A model generated the notes under the pieces. The model worked only from the letters and a program-made list of their open reading frames with translations. It ran no database searches and was not told the DNA's origin. This document shows positions 1-10,957 of a stretch of 64,000 bases of DNA, one piece after another. The translations under genes were made by a program, and so were the position numbers. The DNA comes from JALZVT01 sp039029135 (GTDB lineage: Bacteria; Pseudomonadota; Gammaproteobacteria; Pseudomonadales; Azotimanducaceae): positions 1-64,000 of the forward strand of contig JBCCGT010000027.1 in the NCBI GenBank assembly GCA_039029135.1. Direction: 5' to 3'. Numbering within the stretch: the stretch's first letter is position 1; each line of letters opens with the position of its first letter.

Positions 1-168
1 AAAAAAAACCCACCCGGGGGTATACTTCCACCCTTCCCTTGACGGGCGTCAATCCCCCCCCAAAAAATTTTGGGGTTCGTTTTCGGGGTAACGCCCGTGG
101 TTTCTTGGCGCCCACCTCCCCCCTTTTATGTGACCCCAGCAATCTGCCGCGCGAAGGCGACGCCCGGA
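1..168. other. Low-quality contig end, no gene
   Basis: The first ~120 bases consist of runs of single bases (eight A, eight or more C, five or six G or T in close succession), unlike the rest of the window. No reading frame is convincing. In related genomes a gene such as aroA or hisC could lie here, but nothing recognisable is visible. This looks like poorly resolved consensus at a contig edge. Confidence 0.6.
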
Positions 169-987
169 CTAGGGGACTAGGCGCAGCGCTTCTTCCCGGC
201 GGGCGCTGATGTAGGCTTCCAGTTTATCAACCGCGTTATCGACGACGTCGTCCTCCAGCAGCATCCGCACCTCGGCCAGCTCTGATTCGAGAGACGCAAG
301 CAATCGCGCTACCTCGCGGCGATTGCTACGCAGAATGTCTGCCCACAGCGCCGGGTCGCCCTGTGCAAGCCGCATGAAACCGAGAAAGCCGGGACCCACC
401 GTGGCGGGTGAGGCCTGGCCCGTTGCGAGATACCCCCAGGCCAGCAGGTGTGGCGCATGACTGGTGAAGGCCACGGCCGCATCGTGTTCGGCAGGCGTCA
501 AGATTTCGCAGCGCATGCCAAGCTGCGCCCAGAAACTGCGGGCGCGCTCCACCACTTCAGGCTGTGTGTTTTCCAGCGGCGTCAGCAGCGCCATACCGCC
601 CGCTAACAGCTCAGCACTCGCCGCCGCTGCGCCAGACAGGTGTGAGCCGCGCATCGGGTGGCTGGGCACGAAGTTGCCAGGAATATCGTCTGCCAGCGCA
701 TCGACTATCGGCGCCTTCACGCTACCCACATCGACCACCAAATCCGCAAGCGCCGCACAGGCCTGCACGCCGGCCGCGACCGTCGTGGGCGGACTGGCCA
801 CCACCGCGACATCGAAGGCTCCCTGGGGCGACTCCGCCATGTCATCGAACACCCCGCGCGCGGCCGCTGCCTGCCGGGATGCCGGTGCCGGATCAAAACC
901 ATGGATCGACGCATCGGGTACCGCCGCCCGCTGGGCGAGCGCAACGGATGTGCCGATCAATCCACAACCCACAATCGCCAAACGCAT
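169..987 (-). CDS. tyrA: Prephenate dehydrogenase
   Basis: Oxidatively decarboxylates prephenate to 4-hydroxyphenylpyruvate with NAD(P)+ in cytosolic tyrosine synthesis. The 272-residue protein opens with a Rossmann motif (VGCGLIGTS, residues 6-14) and keeps the family segment SHPMRGSHLSG that contains the active-site His. It has neither a chorismate mutase domain nor a C-terminal ACT domain, so it is the short monofunctional form. It starts 3 bases after the pheA stop, so the two are surely co-transcribed. In Pseudomonas hisC normally lies between these genes; here it is absent. Confidence 0.93.
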   Translation of the reverse strand: MRLAIVGCGLIGTSVALAQRAAVPDASIHGFDPAPASRQAAAARGVFDDMAESPQGAFDVAVVASPPTTVAAGVQACAALADLVVDVGSVKAPIVDALADDIPGNFVPSHPMRGSHLSGAAAASAELLAGGMALLTPLENTQPEVVERARSFWAQLGMRCEILTPAEHDAAVAFTSHAPHLLAWGYLATGQASPATVGPGFLGFMRLAQGDPALWADILRSNRREVARLLASLESELAEVRMLLEDDVVDNAVDKLEAYISARREEALRLVP

Positions 988-990
988 AGA

Positions 991-2079
991 TCAGTCGCGT
1001 ACCGCTCGGGGGTAGGAGCCGAGCACGCGCAGGTCCATCGCCACCTCCCCGACTTCGCGCAGTACGGCCTCCAGACCCGTCTCGGTGTGATGGCCATCGC
1101 AGTCGATGAAGAACACATAAGACCAGTTGCCCGTCTTCGACGGCCGAGTTTCGATGCGCGACAGCGAAATGTTGTGGCGCTGAAACGGCTCGAGAATCTT
1201 CACAAGCGCGCCCGATTCGTTGCGCGCAGACACCAGCAGCGACGACTTGTCCTGGCCGCTCGGACCCACGTCCTGCTGGCCGAGAACTAGAAAGCGGGTG
1301 ACGTTGTCTGGCTCGTCTTCGATGCTGCGCGCGTGCACCGCTAGGCCGTAGGTGTCGGCCGCCATCTCGCCGGCGACACAGCCGAGTTCCGGCTGCTCCG
1401 CCACCAGCCGCGCGGCTTCTGCGTTACTCGCCACCGCCATGCGTTCGATTCCGGGAAAGTGCGCATCCAACCAGCGCCGGCACTGCGCCAGCGACTGCTG
1501 ATGGCTGACGATCTTCTGCAAACCCTCGACGGAGGCGTCCGTCTGCAGCAAGAACGCATGGTGGATCGGCATTTCGATCTCGGCGCAGATCGACAGATTC
1601 GAACCGATAAAACAGTCGAGTGTGTGATTGACCATGCCCTCGGTCGAATTCTCAACCGGCACGACACCGTAGTGGACCGATCCGGACTCTACCTCCCTAA
1701 ACACCTCGTCGATGCTGGCGAGCGCCCGGCGGCGAGCGAATTGGCCGAACTGCTTGATGGCCGCCGCCTCGGTGTAGGTGCCGGTAGGGCCGAGGTAGGC
1801 GACGGATAGCGGCAGCTCGAGCGCGCGGCACGAGGAGATCACCTCGCGGAACAAACCGACGACGGTATCGTCAGCGAGAGGCCCGGTGTTCGCGGCGCGT
1901 AGGCGGTCGAAGATCTGCGCTTCACGCTCGGGGCGATAGAAGACGGGATTGTCGTCCGAACTGGTACGCGTCTTGACCTCGGCGACGCGCTCGGCGCACT
2001 CGGCGCGGCGGTTCAGCAGCGTCAAGAGTTCGTTATCAATGGCATCGATTTCGCTTCGCAGGTCGGCGAGATTGTCCAT
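991..2079 (-). CDS. pheA: Chorismate mutase / prephenate dehydratase (P-protein)
   Basis: Bifunctional cytosolic enzyme converting chorismate to prephenate and then to phenylpyruvate. In 362 residues three parts are visible: an AroQ-type helical mutase (about 1-90), the dehydratase domain starting at YLGPTGTYTEAA and including the VPVENSTEG segment, and a C-terminal ACT domain (about 275-360) with NESGALVKIL and the IETRPS element, the usual phenylalanine-binding site. Feedback inhibition by phenylalanine is expected from the family. Its start lies 166 bp from the divergent FAD oxidase gene. Confidence 0.95.
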   Translation of the reverse strand: MDNLADLRSEIDAIDNELLTLLNRRAECAERVAEVKTRTSSDDNPVFYRPEREAQIFDRLRAANTGPLADDTVVGLFREVISSCRALELPLSVAYLGPTGTYTEAAAIKQFGQFARRRALASIDEVFREVESGSVHYGVVPVENSTEGMVNHTLDCFIGSNLSICAEIEMPIHHAFLLQTDASVEGLQKIVSHQQSLAQCRRWLDAHFPGIERMAVASNAEAARLVAEQPELGCVAGEMAADTYGLAVHARSIEDEPDNVTRFLVLGQQDVGPSGQDKSSLLVSARNESGALVKILEPFQRHNISLSRIETRPSKTGNWSYVFFIDCDGHHTETGLEAVLREVGEVAMDLRVLGSYPRAVRD

Positions 2080-2162
2080 AGCTGAATGAGGGCGGCGTCA
2101 GAGGCGACCAGTATAGGTGCAAACAAAACCACCGACAGAGGGTTTTGCGCCATCGGCTGCCG

Positions 2163-2208
2163 GGAGCGCTCCATCGCACTCCCGTGGATCGGCCGATCGC
2201 TCGCGATC
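2163..2208. promoter_or_regulatory. Cluster of palindromes with three GATC sites
   Basis: Between pheA and the divergent FAD oxidase are three short perfect palindromes: GGAGCGCTCC (2163-2172), GATCGGCCGATC (2187-2198) and GATCGC-tc-GCGATC (2195-2208). They include three GATC sites within 22 bp. They lie 38-83 bp upstream of the oxidase start and could be operators. No regulator can be named. Confidence 0.3.
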
Positions 2209-2245
2209 AGGGTAGAGTCACGCCAACCGCAGCAGGAGACTAAAC

Positions 2246-3424
2246 ATGCCCAACTGGCACAACTGGTCCGGCAGGATCACCGCCGAACCCGAACGCCTGG
2301 TCTTCATCCGCTCGCCCGAAGACGCCTGCGCCCTCGCCAGCGCCGCGCAGCGCGACGGCAAGAGCATCCGCGTCGGCGGCGCGACCCACTCCCACGCGCC
2401 TCTGGTCGCCCACGACGGCATCATTGCCTACGCCGACGGGCTGGCCGGCGTGCTTGCGGTCGACGCGGCGAGCGAGCGCGCCTGGATCGGCGCCGGCACG
2501 CGCATCTACGCGCTGGGACACGCACTGCACCAGCATGGCCTTGCGCTGCACAACCAGGGCGACATCGATCAGCAGGCGCTCGCGGGCGCCACCGGCACGG
2601 GCACCCACGGCACGGGCGCAGCGCTCAACAGCCTGTCGGCGCGGGTGACCGGCATGCGCATCGCGCTCGCGAGTGGCGAACTCGTCACGGCGAGTGAGAC
2701 GCAGCATCGCGAACTGTGGCAGGCCGCGCGGCTGCACCTGGGCGCGTTCGGCATCGTCACGGCCATCGAACTGCAGCTACGCCGCGCCTACCGGCTGCGC
2801 GAACAGGGCTGGCAGATGTCGCTGGACGCGGCGCTCGACGGATTCTTCGAGCGCGCGGCGCAGCATCGCCACTACGAATTTTTCTGGTATCCGCAGGCCG
2901 ACAACGCCATCGTCAAGGCGATCGACGAGACCGAAGACGCGCCGGAATACCCGCTCGCCGACGAGGGCGCACGCTGCGGCTGGAACTACGAGGTGCTGCC
3001 GAATCACCGCCCGCACAAACACACGGAGATGGAATACAGCGTGCCCGCCGACACCGCACTCGACTGCGTGCGCGAGATTCGCGATCTGCTGCGAAACCAA
3101 TTCGCCGACGTGGCGTGGCCCGTCGAATTCCGCACGCTCGCGGCGGACGACGTCTGGCTGAGCAGCGCATACGAACGCCCCACCGTGACCATCTCTGTGC
3201 ATCAGGACGTGCGCCAGGACGAGACGGCCTACTACCGGGCCTGCGAAGCAATCTTCCTGCGCCATGGCGGTCGACCGCACTGGGGCAAGGTGCACTATCT
3301 GAATCGCGAACAGCTCAGCGAGCGCCATCCCCGCTGGTCAGACTGGTGGCAGGCGCGCAACAGCGTGGACCCGGACGGCGTGTTCCTGAACGATCATCTC
3401 GCGGCGCTGCGGCCGGACGCCTAG
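2246..3424 (+). CDS. FAD-linked sugar-lactone oxidase (D-arabinono-1,4-lactone oxidase family)
   Basis: A 392-residue VAO-fold flavoprotein. The N-terminal half is an FAD_binding_4 domain with GGATHSHAPL, where a His (48 or 50) may be the covalent flavin attachment site, and GATGTGTHGTG, which cradles the pyrophosphate. The C-terminal half is an ALO domain ending with the characteristic HWGK element. Family members oxidise aldonolactones or alditols with O2 as acceptor; the substrate here is not predictable. The ATG at 2246 has a good ribosome-binding site (CAGGAG). No signal peptide. It splits the usual serC-pheA-tyrA order with the collar pair beside it, so it is probably an insertion into a conserved block. 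Confidence 0.85.
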   Translation: MPNWHNWSGRITAEPERLVFIRSPEDACALASAAQRDGKSIRVGGATHSHAPLVAHDGIIAYADGLAGVLAVDAASERAWIGAGTRIYALGHALHQHGLALHNQGDIDQQALAGATGTGTHGTGAALNSLSARVTGMRIALASGELVTASETQHRELWQAARLHLGAFGIVTAIELQLRRAYRLREQGWQMSLDAALDGFFERAAQHRHYEFFWYPQADNAIVKAIDETEDAPEYPLADEGARCGWNYEVLPNHRPHKHTEMEYSVPADTALDCVREIRDLLRNQFADVAWPVEFRTLAADDVWLSSAYERPTVTISVHQDVRQDETAYYRACEAIFLRHGGRPHWGKVHYLNREQLSERHPRWSDWWQARNSVDPDGVFLNDHLAALRPDA

Positions 3425-3491
3425 CGCGGCAGGGCCGGGCTACGTCTGCCAGACCCTTACCACCTGCACGCCATCGCCCCGCAGATCCGCG

Positions 3492-4019
3492 CTAGCTGCG
3501 CGAGGGATACTGCCCGTCGATCGCGATGCACCAGTTGCTGCCGAGTGACGGACCCAGCACCTCGAATGCTGCGTTGCCACCCGACGGCGCCGTCGCGACG
3601 GGTCCCATGGTCTCGTTCGCGCTGGTGGTGAAGTGCTGGTGCGCGTCGTTCGAGCCCAGCACCACTGCATCCGACGGCGAGCCGATCTCGCCGGCACCCG
3701 ACGCCGCGTTGGCGCTCAGCGCATGGCTATGGCCCGCCAGTTCGTTGGTGGTGAGCTGATGGCTTTCCTGACCGCCGCGCTCGCCCAAACGCACATTGCC
3801 CAGACCCGGCCCCGTGCCCTCGCCGCGCGGGACGCGACCACGCAGATCTGGCAGCCCGAAGGTCGTGCGACCGTCGCCGCCGTAGATGGTGCCGATGATC
3901 GAAAACAGCGCCGTGTGGCTCGCGATGGGCAAAAGCTGGCCCTCGCACTTCAGCCAGCCGCGTGGCGGATAGCCGAACCCGAACGACTGCACCTGACCGA
4001 TGAACGGAATCGTGCTCAT
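3492..4019 (-). CDS. Phage tail collar domain protein (MdpB-like), copy 1
   Basis: A 175-residue protein of the tail-collar / microcystin-dependent-protein family. Visible marks: an N-terminal segment starting FIGQVQSFGFGYPPRGWLKC, the repeated GTIYGGDGRTTFGLPDLRGR block, and a C-terminus ending in YPSRS. The fold resembles the receptor-binding collar of phage fibres. Stand-alone bacterial versions have no established function. The start has an exceptionally strong ribosome-binding site (AAGGAGGT), suggesting high expression. It lies 34 bp downstream of the paralogous gene, in the same operon. No other phage gene is nearby. Confidence 0.9.
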   Translation of the reverse strand: MSTIPFIGQVQSFGFGYPPRGWLKCEGQLLPIASHTALFSIIGTIYGGDGRTTFGLPDLRGRVPRGEGTGPGLGNVRLGERGGQESHQLTTNELAGHSHALSANAASGAGEIGSPSDAVVLGSNDAHQHFTTSANETMGPVATAPSGGNAAFEVLGPSLGSNWCIAIDGQYPSRS

Positions 4020-4053
4020 GTTGTTACCTCCTTACGGATGTTGCCGACGCGAG

Positions 4054-4569
4054 CTAGCTGCGCGAGGGATACACGCCCTGCAGGGCAATGATGTAGTTCA
4101 TGCCCAGGTAGGGGTCCTCGATGTTGAAGGCCGCGCCGCTACCGGCCGGCAGCGTGGTCGGCGGGCCGACCGTGACGTCGGCGGCAGAGCCCGTGTAGCC
4201 GCTTTCGATCTGCGCCAGGTTATGGCCGCCGGGACTGCTCTGATCGCCGGCTTCGTCCGCGCCGTTCGGGCCGAGGCCGTGACTGTGACCGGGCATCTGT
4301 GCCGCCGTAAGCGTGTGCGTTTCGGCGCCCGCCCGCTCGCCCTGGGTGACTGGACTGAGGCCCGGTCCCGTGCCCATACCGCGCGGCGCTCGGCCGCGCA
4401 GGTCGGGCAGCGCGAAGGTGGAGCGGCCATCGCCGCCATACATGGTGCCCAGCAGCGAATAGAGCGCCTCGTACTGGGAAATCGACAGGAGTTGACCGTC
4501 GCAGAACGCCCAGCCGCGCGGGGCGAAGTTGCCGGCGAAGATCTGTATCTCGCCCAAGTAAGGGTCCAT
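4054..4569 (-). CDS. Phage tail collar domain protein (MdpB-like), copy 2
   Basis: Paralogue of the next gene, 171 residues, with the same architecture: MDPYLGEIQIFAGNFAPRGW at the N-terminus, GTMYGGDGRSTFALPDLRGR in the middle, and a GVYPSRS end. I chose the ATG at 4569 because GAGGT lies just upstream and this start aligns with the paralogue; an in-frame GTG at 4602 is less likely. It is first in a two-gene operon whose promoter region carries a 22-bp palindrome. Function unknown; adhesion or a component of a contractile or secreted particle are possibilities only by analogy. Confidence 0.88.
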   Translation of the reverse strand: MDPYLGEIQIFAGNFAPRGWAFCDGQLLSISQYEALYSLLGTMYGGDGRSTFALPDLRGRAPRGMGTGPGLSPVTQGERAGAETHTLTAAQMPGHSHGLGPNGADEAGDQSSPGGHNLAQIESGYTGSAADVTVGPPTTLPAGSGAAFNIEDPYLGMNYIIALQGVYPSRS

Positions 4570-4624
4570 CTTTATTACCTCAGCTCCATTGAGTGAGGCC
4601 ACGATAGACCCGGTCTGCGTTCGC

Positions 4625-4646
4625 GTCTGTCAACAGGTTGACAGAC
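4625..4646. promoter_or_regulatory. 22-bp palindrome, probable operator of the collar genes
   Basis: Perfect 10-bp arms GTCTGTCAAC and GTTGACAGAC separated by AG. On the minus strand the arm includes TTGACA (4633-4628), a consensus -35 box for a promoter reading towards the collar genes, although no good -10 was found. It lies 56 bp upstream of the copy-2 start and 51 bp past the serC stop. There is no T-tract, so it is not an intrinsic terminator. A dimeric repressor site overlapping -35 is the simplest reading. Confidence 0.55.
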
Positions 4647-4697
4647 CGCACGAGGTCCTCGAGCGCACGGCCGCGCGCTCGAATTCGTCAGCGTCGG

Positions 4698-5782
4698 CTA
4701 GCCCGCGTGCTCGCGCTCGAACTCACGCATGTAGTCGACCAGCGCGTCGACAGCGTCCTGACCAACGGCGTTGTAAATGCTGGCGCGCATGCCCCCGACC
4801 GATCGATGGCCCTTTAAGCCGTGTAGGCCGCGCGCCTCGGCGCCCGCGAGAAAGTCCTTGTCGCGCACTTCATCGGCCAGCGTGAAGGGTACGTTCATGA
4901 TCGAGCGGTCCGCCTCGACGACCGGGCAGCGGTAGAAGTTGCTGTTGTCGATCGCGCTGTACAGTGCGCTCGACTTGGCGAGGTTCTGCGCCTGTATGCC
5001 TGCAAGGCCGCCCTGCGCTACCAGCCATTCGAACACCAACCCGGCGACGTACCAGGGAAAGGTGGCGGGCGTATTGCTCATCGAGCCCGCGGCCGCGTGC
5101 ACCGACCATTCGAGCATGCTGGGGATCGGCGCGCGCGCGCGATCGAGCAGGTCCTCGCGCACGATTACGATGGTCAGGCCGGACGGGGCCACGTTTTTCT
5201 GCGCGCCGGCGTAGATCACGCCGAACTGTTCGACGTCGAGAGGGCGCGCTAAAAAATCCGACGACATGTCGGCGACCAGCGGCACGTCGCCGGTGTCGGG
5301 AAAGGCATGAAACTGCAGGCCGCCGATCGTTTCGTTCGAGCAGACGTGTAAATAGGCCGCGTCGCGCGATCGCTGCCAGCGATCCGGTGCGGGAATGTGC
5401 GAATAGGCGTCCTCTTTCGAGGAGGCCGCGACGTTGACGCTCGCGAACTTGCCGGCCTCCTTGATGGCCTTGGTCGACCAGCTGCCCGTATCGACATAGT
5501 CGACGCTGGCGCCCGCCGCGCACAGGTTCAGCGGCACGGCCGCGAACTGCTGTGTCGCCCCGCCCTGCAGAAACAGCACCTTGTAGTGGTCCGGCACCGC
5601 GAGCAGCCCGCGCAGCGTGGCCTCGGCGCGCTCGGCCACCTCGACGAAGTGGCTGCCGCGATGGCTCATCTCCATCATCGACATGCCGCTGCCCTGATAG
5701 TCGAGCAGTTCGGCCTGCGCACGTTCCAGGACCGGCGTCGGCAGCGCCGCGGGCCCGGCGGAAAAGTTGAAGCTGCGGGGCA

Positions 5783-5783
<1 letters not shown>
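4698..5783 (-). CDS. serC: Phosphoserine aminotransferase
   Basis: PLP enzyme transferring the glutamate amino group to 3-phosphohydroxypyruvate (serine synthesis) and acting in pyridoxal phosphate synthesis. The 361-residue protein begins SFNFSAGPAALP, keeps the phosphate-binding GGATQQF loop, and has the PLP lysine at K196 in YAGAQKNVAPSG. The start ATG overlaps the gyrA stop as TGATG, so translation is coupled. The open frame continues upstream through gyrA, but homology begins at this ATG. gyrA-serC is a conserved gammaproteobacterial order. serA and pdxJ, its pathway partners, also lie in this window. Confidence 0.96.
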
Positions 5784-8362
<2,579 letters not shown>

Positions 8363-8482
8363 GCTGTCTGTTCAGATAGGGCTGAGAACTCGCTTTGCGA
8401 CCCGTTCGATGCCTGCCCTCAACGACTTCATACGGCCGTCGCAAGACGCTGTTTCAGGGCGGCTTGTTAATAGGTTGCAGGC

Positions 8483-8491
8483 TGTGGATAA
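8483..8491 (-). promoter_or_regulatory. DnaA box upstream of gyrA
   Basis: TGTGGATAA (TTATCCACA on the minus strand) is a perfect match to the high-affinity DnaA 9-mer. It lies 121 bp upstream of the gyrA start and just downstream of the candidate gyrA promoter, where DnaA could influence transcription. A single box does not make an origin. Confidence 0.5.
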
Positions 8492-8511
8492 CCACGCGAG
8501 ATAAGCGCGCT

Positions 8512-8520
8512 ATATTAGCA
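8512..8520 (-). promoter_or_regulatory. Candidate gyrA promoter (extended -10)
   Basis: On the minus strand TGCTAATAT forms a TGn-type extended -10 in an unusually AT-rich patch. The -35 position (TACGAA) is weak, as is common with extended -10 promoters. The predicted transcript would start near 8504, giving a leader of about 140 nt. The rest of the 8363-8698 gap holds only the DnaA box and the short repeats listed separately. Confidence 0.4.
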
Positions 8521-8582
8521 TTTTGCGGCCCTGCTTCGTAGCGTAAACGCCGAATAAAGACGGCTATCAACGGTACCGCCAA

Positions 8583-8680
8583 CAGTGCAGCCAACAGCAG
8601 CGTAACGCGCGCCGAAACCTGCGCCGCGGTGCGGCGATACCGGTGGCACAGTGCAGCCAAAACCGGCGCCGCGGTGCGGC
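8583..8680. repeat. Short duplicated motifs between gyrA and mtaD
   Basis: Two motifs each occur twice in under 100 bp: CAGTGCAGCCAA at 8583-8594 and 8649-8660, and GCGCCGCGGTGCGGC at 8621-8635 and 8666-8680. The second lies between AAACC(t/g) and divergent sequence. The spacings differ (66 and 45 bp), so this is not a simple tandem repeat. Function unknown; it precedes the mtaD start. Confidence 0.5.
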
Positions 8681-8698
8681 CAGAACAAGAGTAAAACC

Positions 8699-9997
8699 GT
8701 GTCTGAAACCGTCGATCTGCTCCTTCACCCGGACTGGCTGCTCAGCATGGCGGCGGACGCCGGGGCGGTCTCCGGCCACAGCCTCGCAATCAGCGGGGAC
8801 CACATCGCGGCGGTCGGGCCGCGCGCGGAGCTGGCGGCCCGGTTCGATGCGCGCACGCAGATCGAGCTGCCGAACCGGCTGCTGCTGCCCGGACTCATCA
8901 ACGCCCACACCCACGCCGCCATGACGCTGCTGCGCGGCGTGGGCGAGGATCAGCCGTTACAGCCGTGGCTGTTCGAGCACATCTGGCCAGCGGAGCAGCG
9001 ACTGGTCGGTGAGGACTTCGTCGCCTTCGGCACGCGGCTCGCGATCGCCGAAATGCTGCGCTCGGGTACCACCTGCTTCGCCGACATGTACTTCTTTCCC
9101 GAGGTCGTCGCCCGCGAGGCCACGCGCGCCGGTATTCGCGCGCAGCTCGCCTTTCCCATCATCGAACAGGCGAATCCGTGGTGCGCCGATCTGGACGAGG
9201 CGTTTCGCAAGGGTCTGGCGCTGCACGACACCTATCGCGACGATCGCCTCATCCGCGTCGCGTTCGGACCACACTCGGCCTATGCGGTCAGCGAGACGGC
9301 GCTCGCCCGCGTGCTGACCTACGCCGAGGAGCTCGACCTGAAGATCCAGATGCACGTGCACGAGAACGCGGTCGAGGTCGAAGACGCGCGGCCGCTGGCC
9401 GCGCTCGATCGGTTGGGCCTGTTGAATCCGTCGCTGCAGGCGGTGCACATGACCCAGCTCACCGCGCAGGAGATCGAGCGGGTCGCCGCAACCGGCGTGT
9501 CCGTCGTGCACTGCCCCGCCTCGAACATGAAGCTCGCGAGCGGCGCCTGCCCGACGCGCGATCTGCTCGACGCGGGCATACCGGTCGCGCTGGGCACCGA
9601 CGGCGCGGCGTCCAGCAACTCGCTCGATATGCTGCAGGCCGCGCGGCTGATGGCGCTGCTGGCGAAGCACGAGACCGGGGCGGCCGACGCGCTGCGCGCC
9701 CGCGAGGCGCTGGAAGCGGCCACACTGGGCGGCGCCCGCGCGCTGGGCGTCGACGACCGGCTGGGCAGCCTGGAGCCCGGCAAGCTGGCGGACGCGGTCG
9801 CCATCGATCTGACCCACCCGGCGATGCTGCCGCTGATCGATCCCGTATCGCAGCTCGTACACACCGAGGCCGGCGGCAAGGTCACCGAGGTCTGGGTCGG
9901 CGGCGAGCAGGTCGTCGAACAGGGCGCGCTGTTGACCATCGACGGCGCGGCGCTGGTGGAGGGCGCGGCGCTGTGGACCGAACGACTGCGTGCCTGA
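8699..9997 (+). CDS. mtaD: 5-methylthioadenosine / S-adenosylhomocysteine deaminase (TRZ/ATZ hydrolase)
   Basis: Amidohydrolase-fold metal enzyme that deaminates methylthioadenosine or S-adenosylhomocysteine, purine by-products of AdoMet reactions. 432 residues. Metal and active-site segments are present: INAHTHAAM, the MHVHENAVEVED helix, VVHCPASN, and LGTDGAASSNSLDM with the metal-binding Asp. The GTG at 8699 was chosen because homologues begin close to VDLLLHPDW; an upstream in-frame GTG at 8651 would add an unlikely tail. Its place ahead of ubiG matches Pseudomonas. The family is broad, so the exact nucleoside substrate is inferred from context. Confidence 0.85.
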   Translation: MSETVDLLLHPDWLLSMAADAGAVSGHSLAISGDHIAAVGPRAELAARFDARTQIELPNRLLLPGLINAHTHAAMTLLRGVGEDQPLQPWLFEHIWPAEQRLVGEDFVAFGTRLAIAEMLRSGTTCFADMYFFPEVVAREATRAGIRAQLAFPIIEQANPWCADLDEAFRKGLALHDTYRDDRLIRVAFGPHSAYAVSETALARVLTYAEELDLKIQMHVHENAVEVEDARPLAALDRLGLLNPSLQAVHMTQLTAQEIERVAATGVSVVHCPASNMKLASGACPTRDLLDAGIPVALGTDGAASSNSLDMLQAARLMALLAKHETGAADALRAREALEAATLGGARALGVDDRLGSLEPGKLADAVAIDLTHPAMLPLIDPVSQLVHTEAGGKVTEVWVGGEQVVEQGALLTIDGAALVEGAALWTERLRA

Positions 9998-10135
9998 GAC
10001 CGGCACACGACAGACCGCGAGCCGCCCGCGGCCGCGACGGCGACTGGCGCCAGGAACTGGCCGGCGGTTGGTGGCCGTGTGCGATTTCTGCCACGCGCCG
10101 TCGCGCGAACGCCCGTTGCATTTACACTACGCGGC

Positions 10136-10957
10136 ATGAGCAACACGAACGCAGCCAAACCCAGCGCCGCGGCGGGCACAGCCAGCAGCGCGACGGATAA
10201 CGTCGATCCCGCGGAGATCGCCAAGTTCGAGGCCATGGCGGCACGCTGGTGGGATCCCGACAGCGAATTCAAGCCGCTGCACGACATCAACGGCCCGCGG
10301 CTCGACTTTATCGGCAACCTGCTATCGCTGGCGGGCACGCGCGCGCTCGACATCGGCTGCGGCGGGGGGCTGCTGACGGAGGGGTTAGCATCGCGCGGCG
10401 CCGAAGTGACCGGCATCGACATGGGGCGCGGCCCGCTAAACGTCGCCCGCCTGCACGCGGCCGAGAGTGGGGTCGAGGTGCGCTATATCGAGACCAGCGC
10501 CGAGGCCATGGCGGCGGCAGAGCCCGAACAGTTCGATCTGGTGACTTGCCTTGAGATGCTGGAACACGTCCCGGACGTCGGCGCGGTGGTTAAGGCGGCG
10601 GCACAACTGGCGAAGCCCGGCGGCACGCTGGTGTTCTCGACCATCAACCGCACGCCCGAGTCCTACGCGCTCGCGATCGTTGGCGCGGAGTACGTGCTCG
10701 GTCTGCTGCCGCGCGGCACGCACGACTGGCAAAAGTTCATCAAACCGGCAGAGCTCGCCCGCTACGCGCGTGACGCAGAGCTGGTCGTCGGGGAACTGGC
10801 CGGCATGCGCTACAACCCCTTCAGCCGCAGCTGCACGCTGAACAAGCGCCTGGGCGTGAACTACCTGCTCGCCGCGCGCAAACCCGCGAACGCGGTTTCA
10901 GGCGCGGCGAGCGACCGCGGCACGAACGGCGCAAGCTGCGATAAGGGCGCCGCGTGA
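10136..10957 (+). CDS. ubiG: Ubiquinone biosynthesis O-methyltransferase
   Basis: SAM-dependent methyltransferase performing both O-methylations in ubiquinone synthesis. 273 residues. Class I SAM fold with motif I ALDIGCGGGLL and the family segments PAEIAKFEAMAARWWDP (N-terminal) and HDWQKFIKP. Start ATG at 10136; a TACACT -10-like hexamer lies only 7 bp upstream, so the message may be nearly leaderless. The C-terminus is extended by about 20 Ala/Ser-rich residues beyond the catalytic fold. The stop overlaps the next start as GTGA. mupP, often next to ubiG in Pseudomonas, is missing. Confidence 0.94.
   Translation: MSNTNAAKPSAAAGTASSATDNVDPAEIAKFEAMAARWWDPDSEFKPLHDINGPRLDFIGNLLSLAGTRALDIGCGGGLLTEGLASRGAEVTGIDMGRGPLNVARLHAAESGVEVRYIETSAEAMAAAEPEQFDLVTCLEMLEHVPDVGAVVKAAAQLAKPGGTLVFSTINRTPESYALAIVGAEYVLGLLPRGTHDWQKFIKPAELARYARDAELVVGELAGMRYNPFSRSCTLNKRLGVNYLLAARKPANAVSGAASDRGTNGASCDKGAA

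Noticed and set aside
3492..4569. Prophage or contractile injection system
   Set aside because: Only two collar-domain genes are present, flanked by conserved housekeeping genes. No structural, lysis or integrase genes are seen.
4625..4646. Rho-independent terminator of serC
   Set aside because: The palindrome is perfect but no T-tract follows on the minus strand; it overlaps a -35-like box instead.
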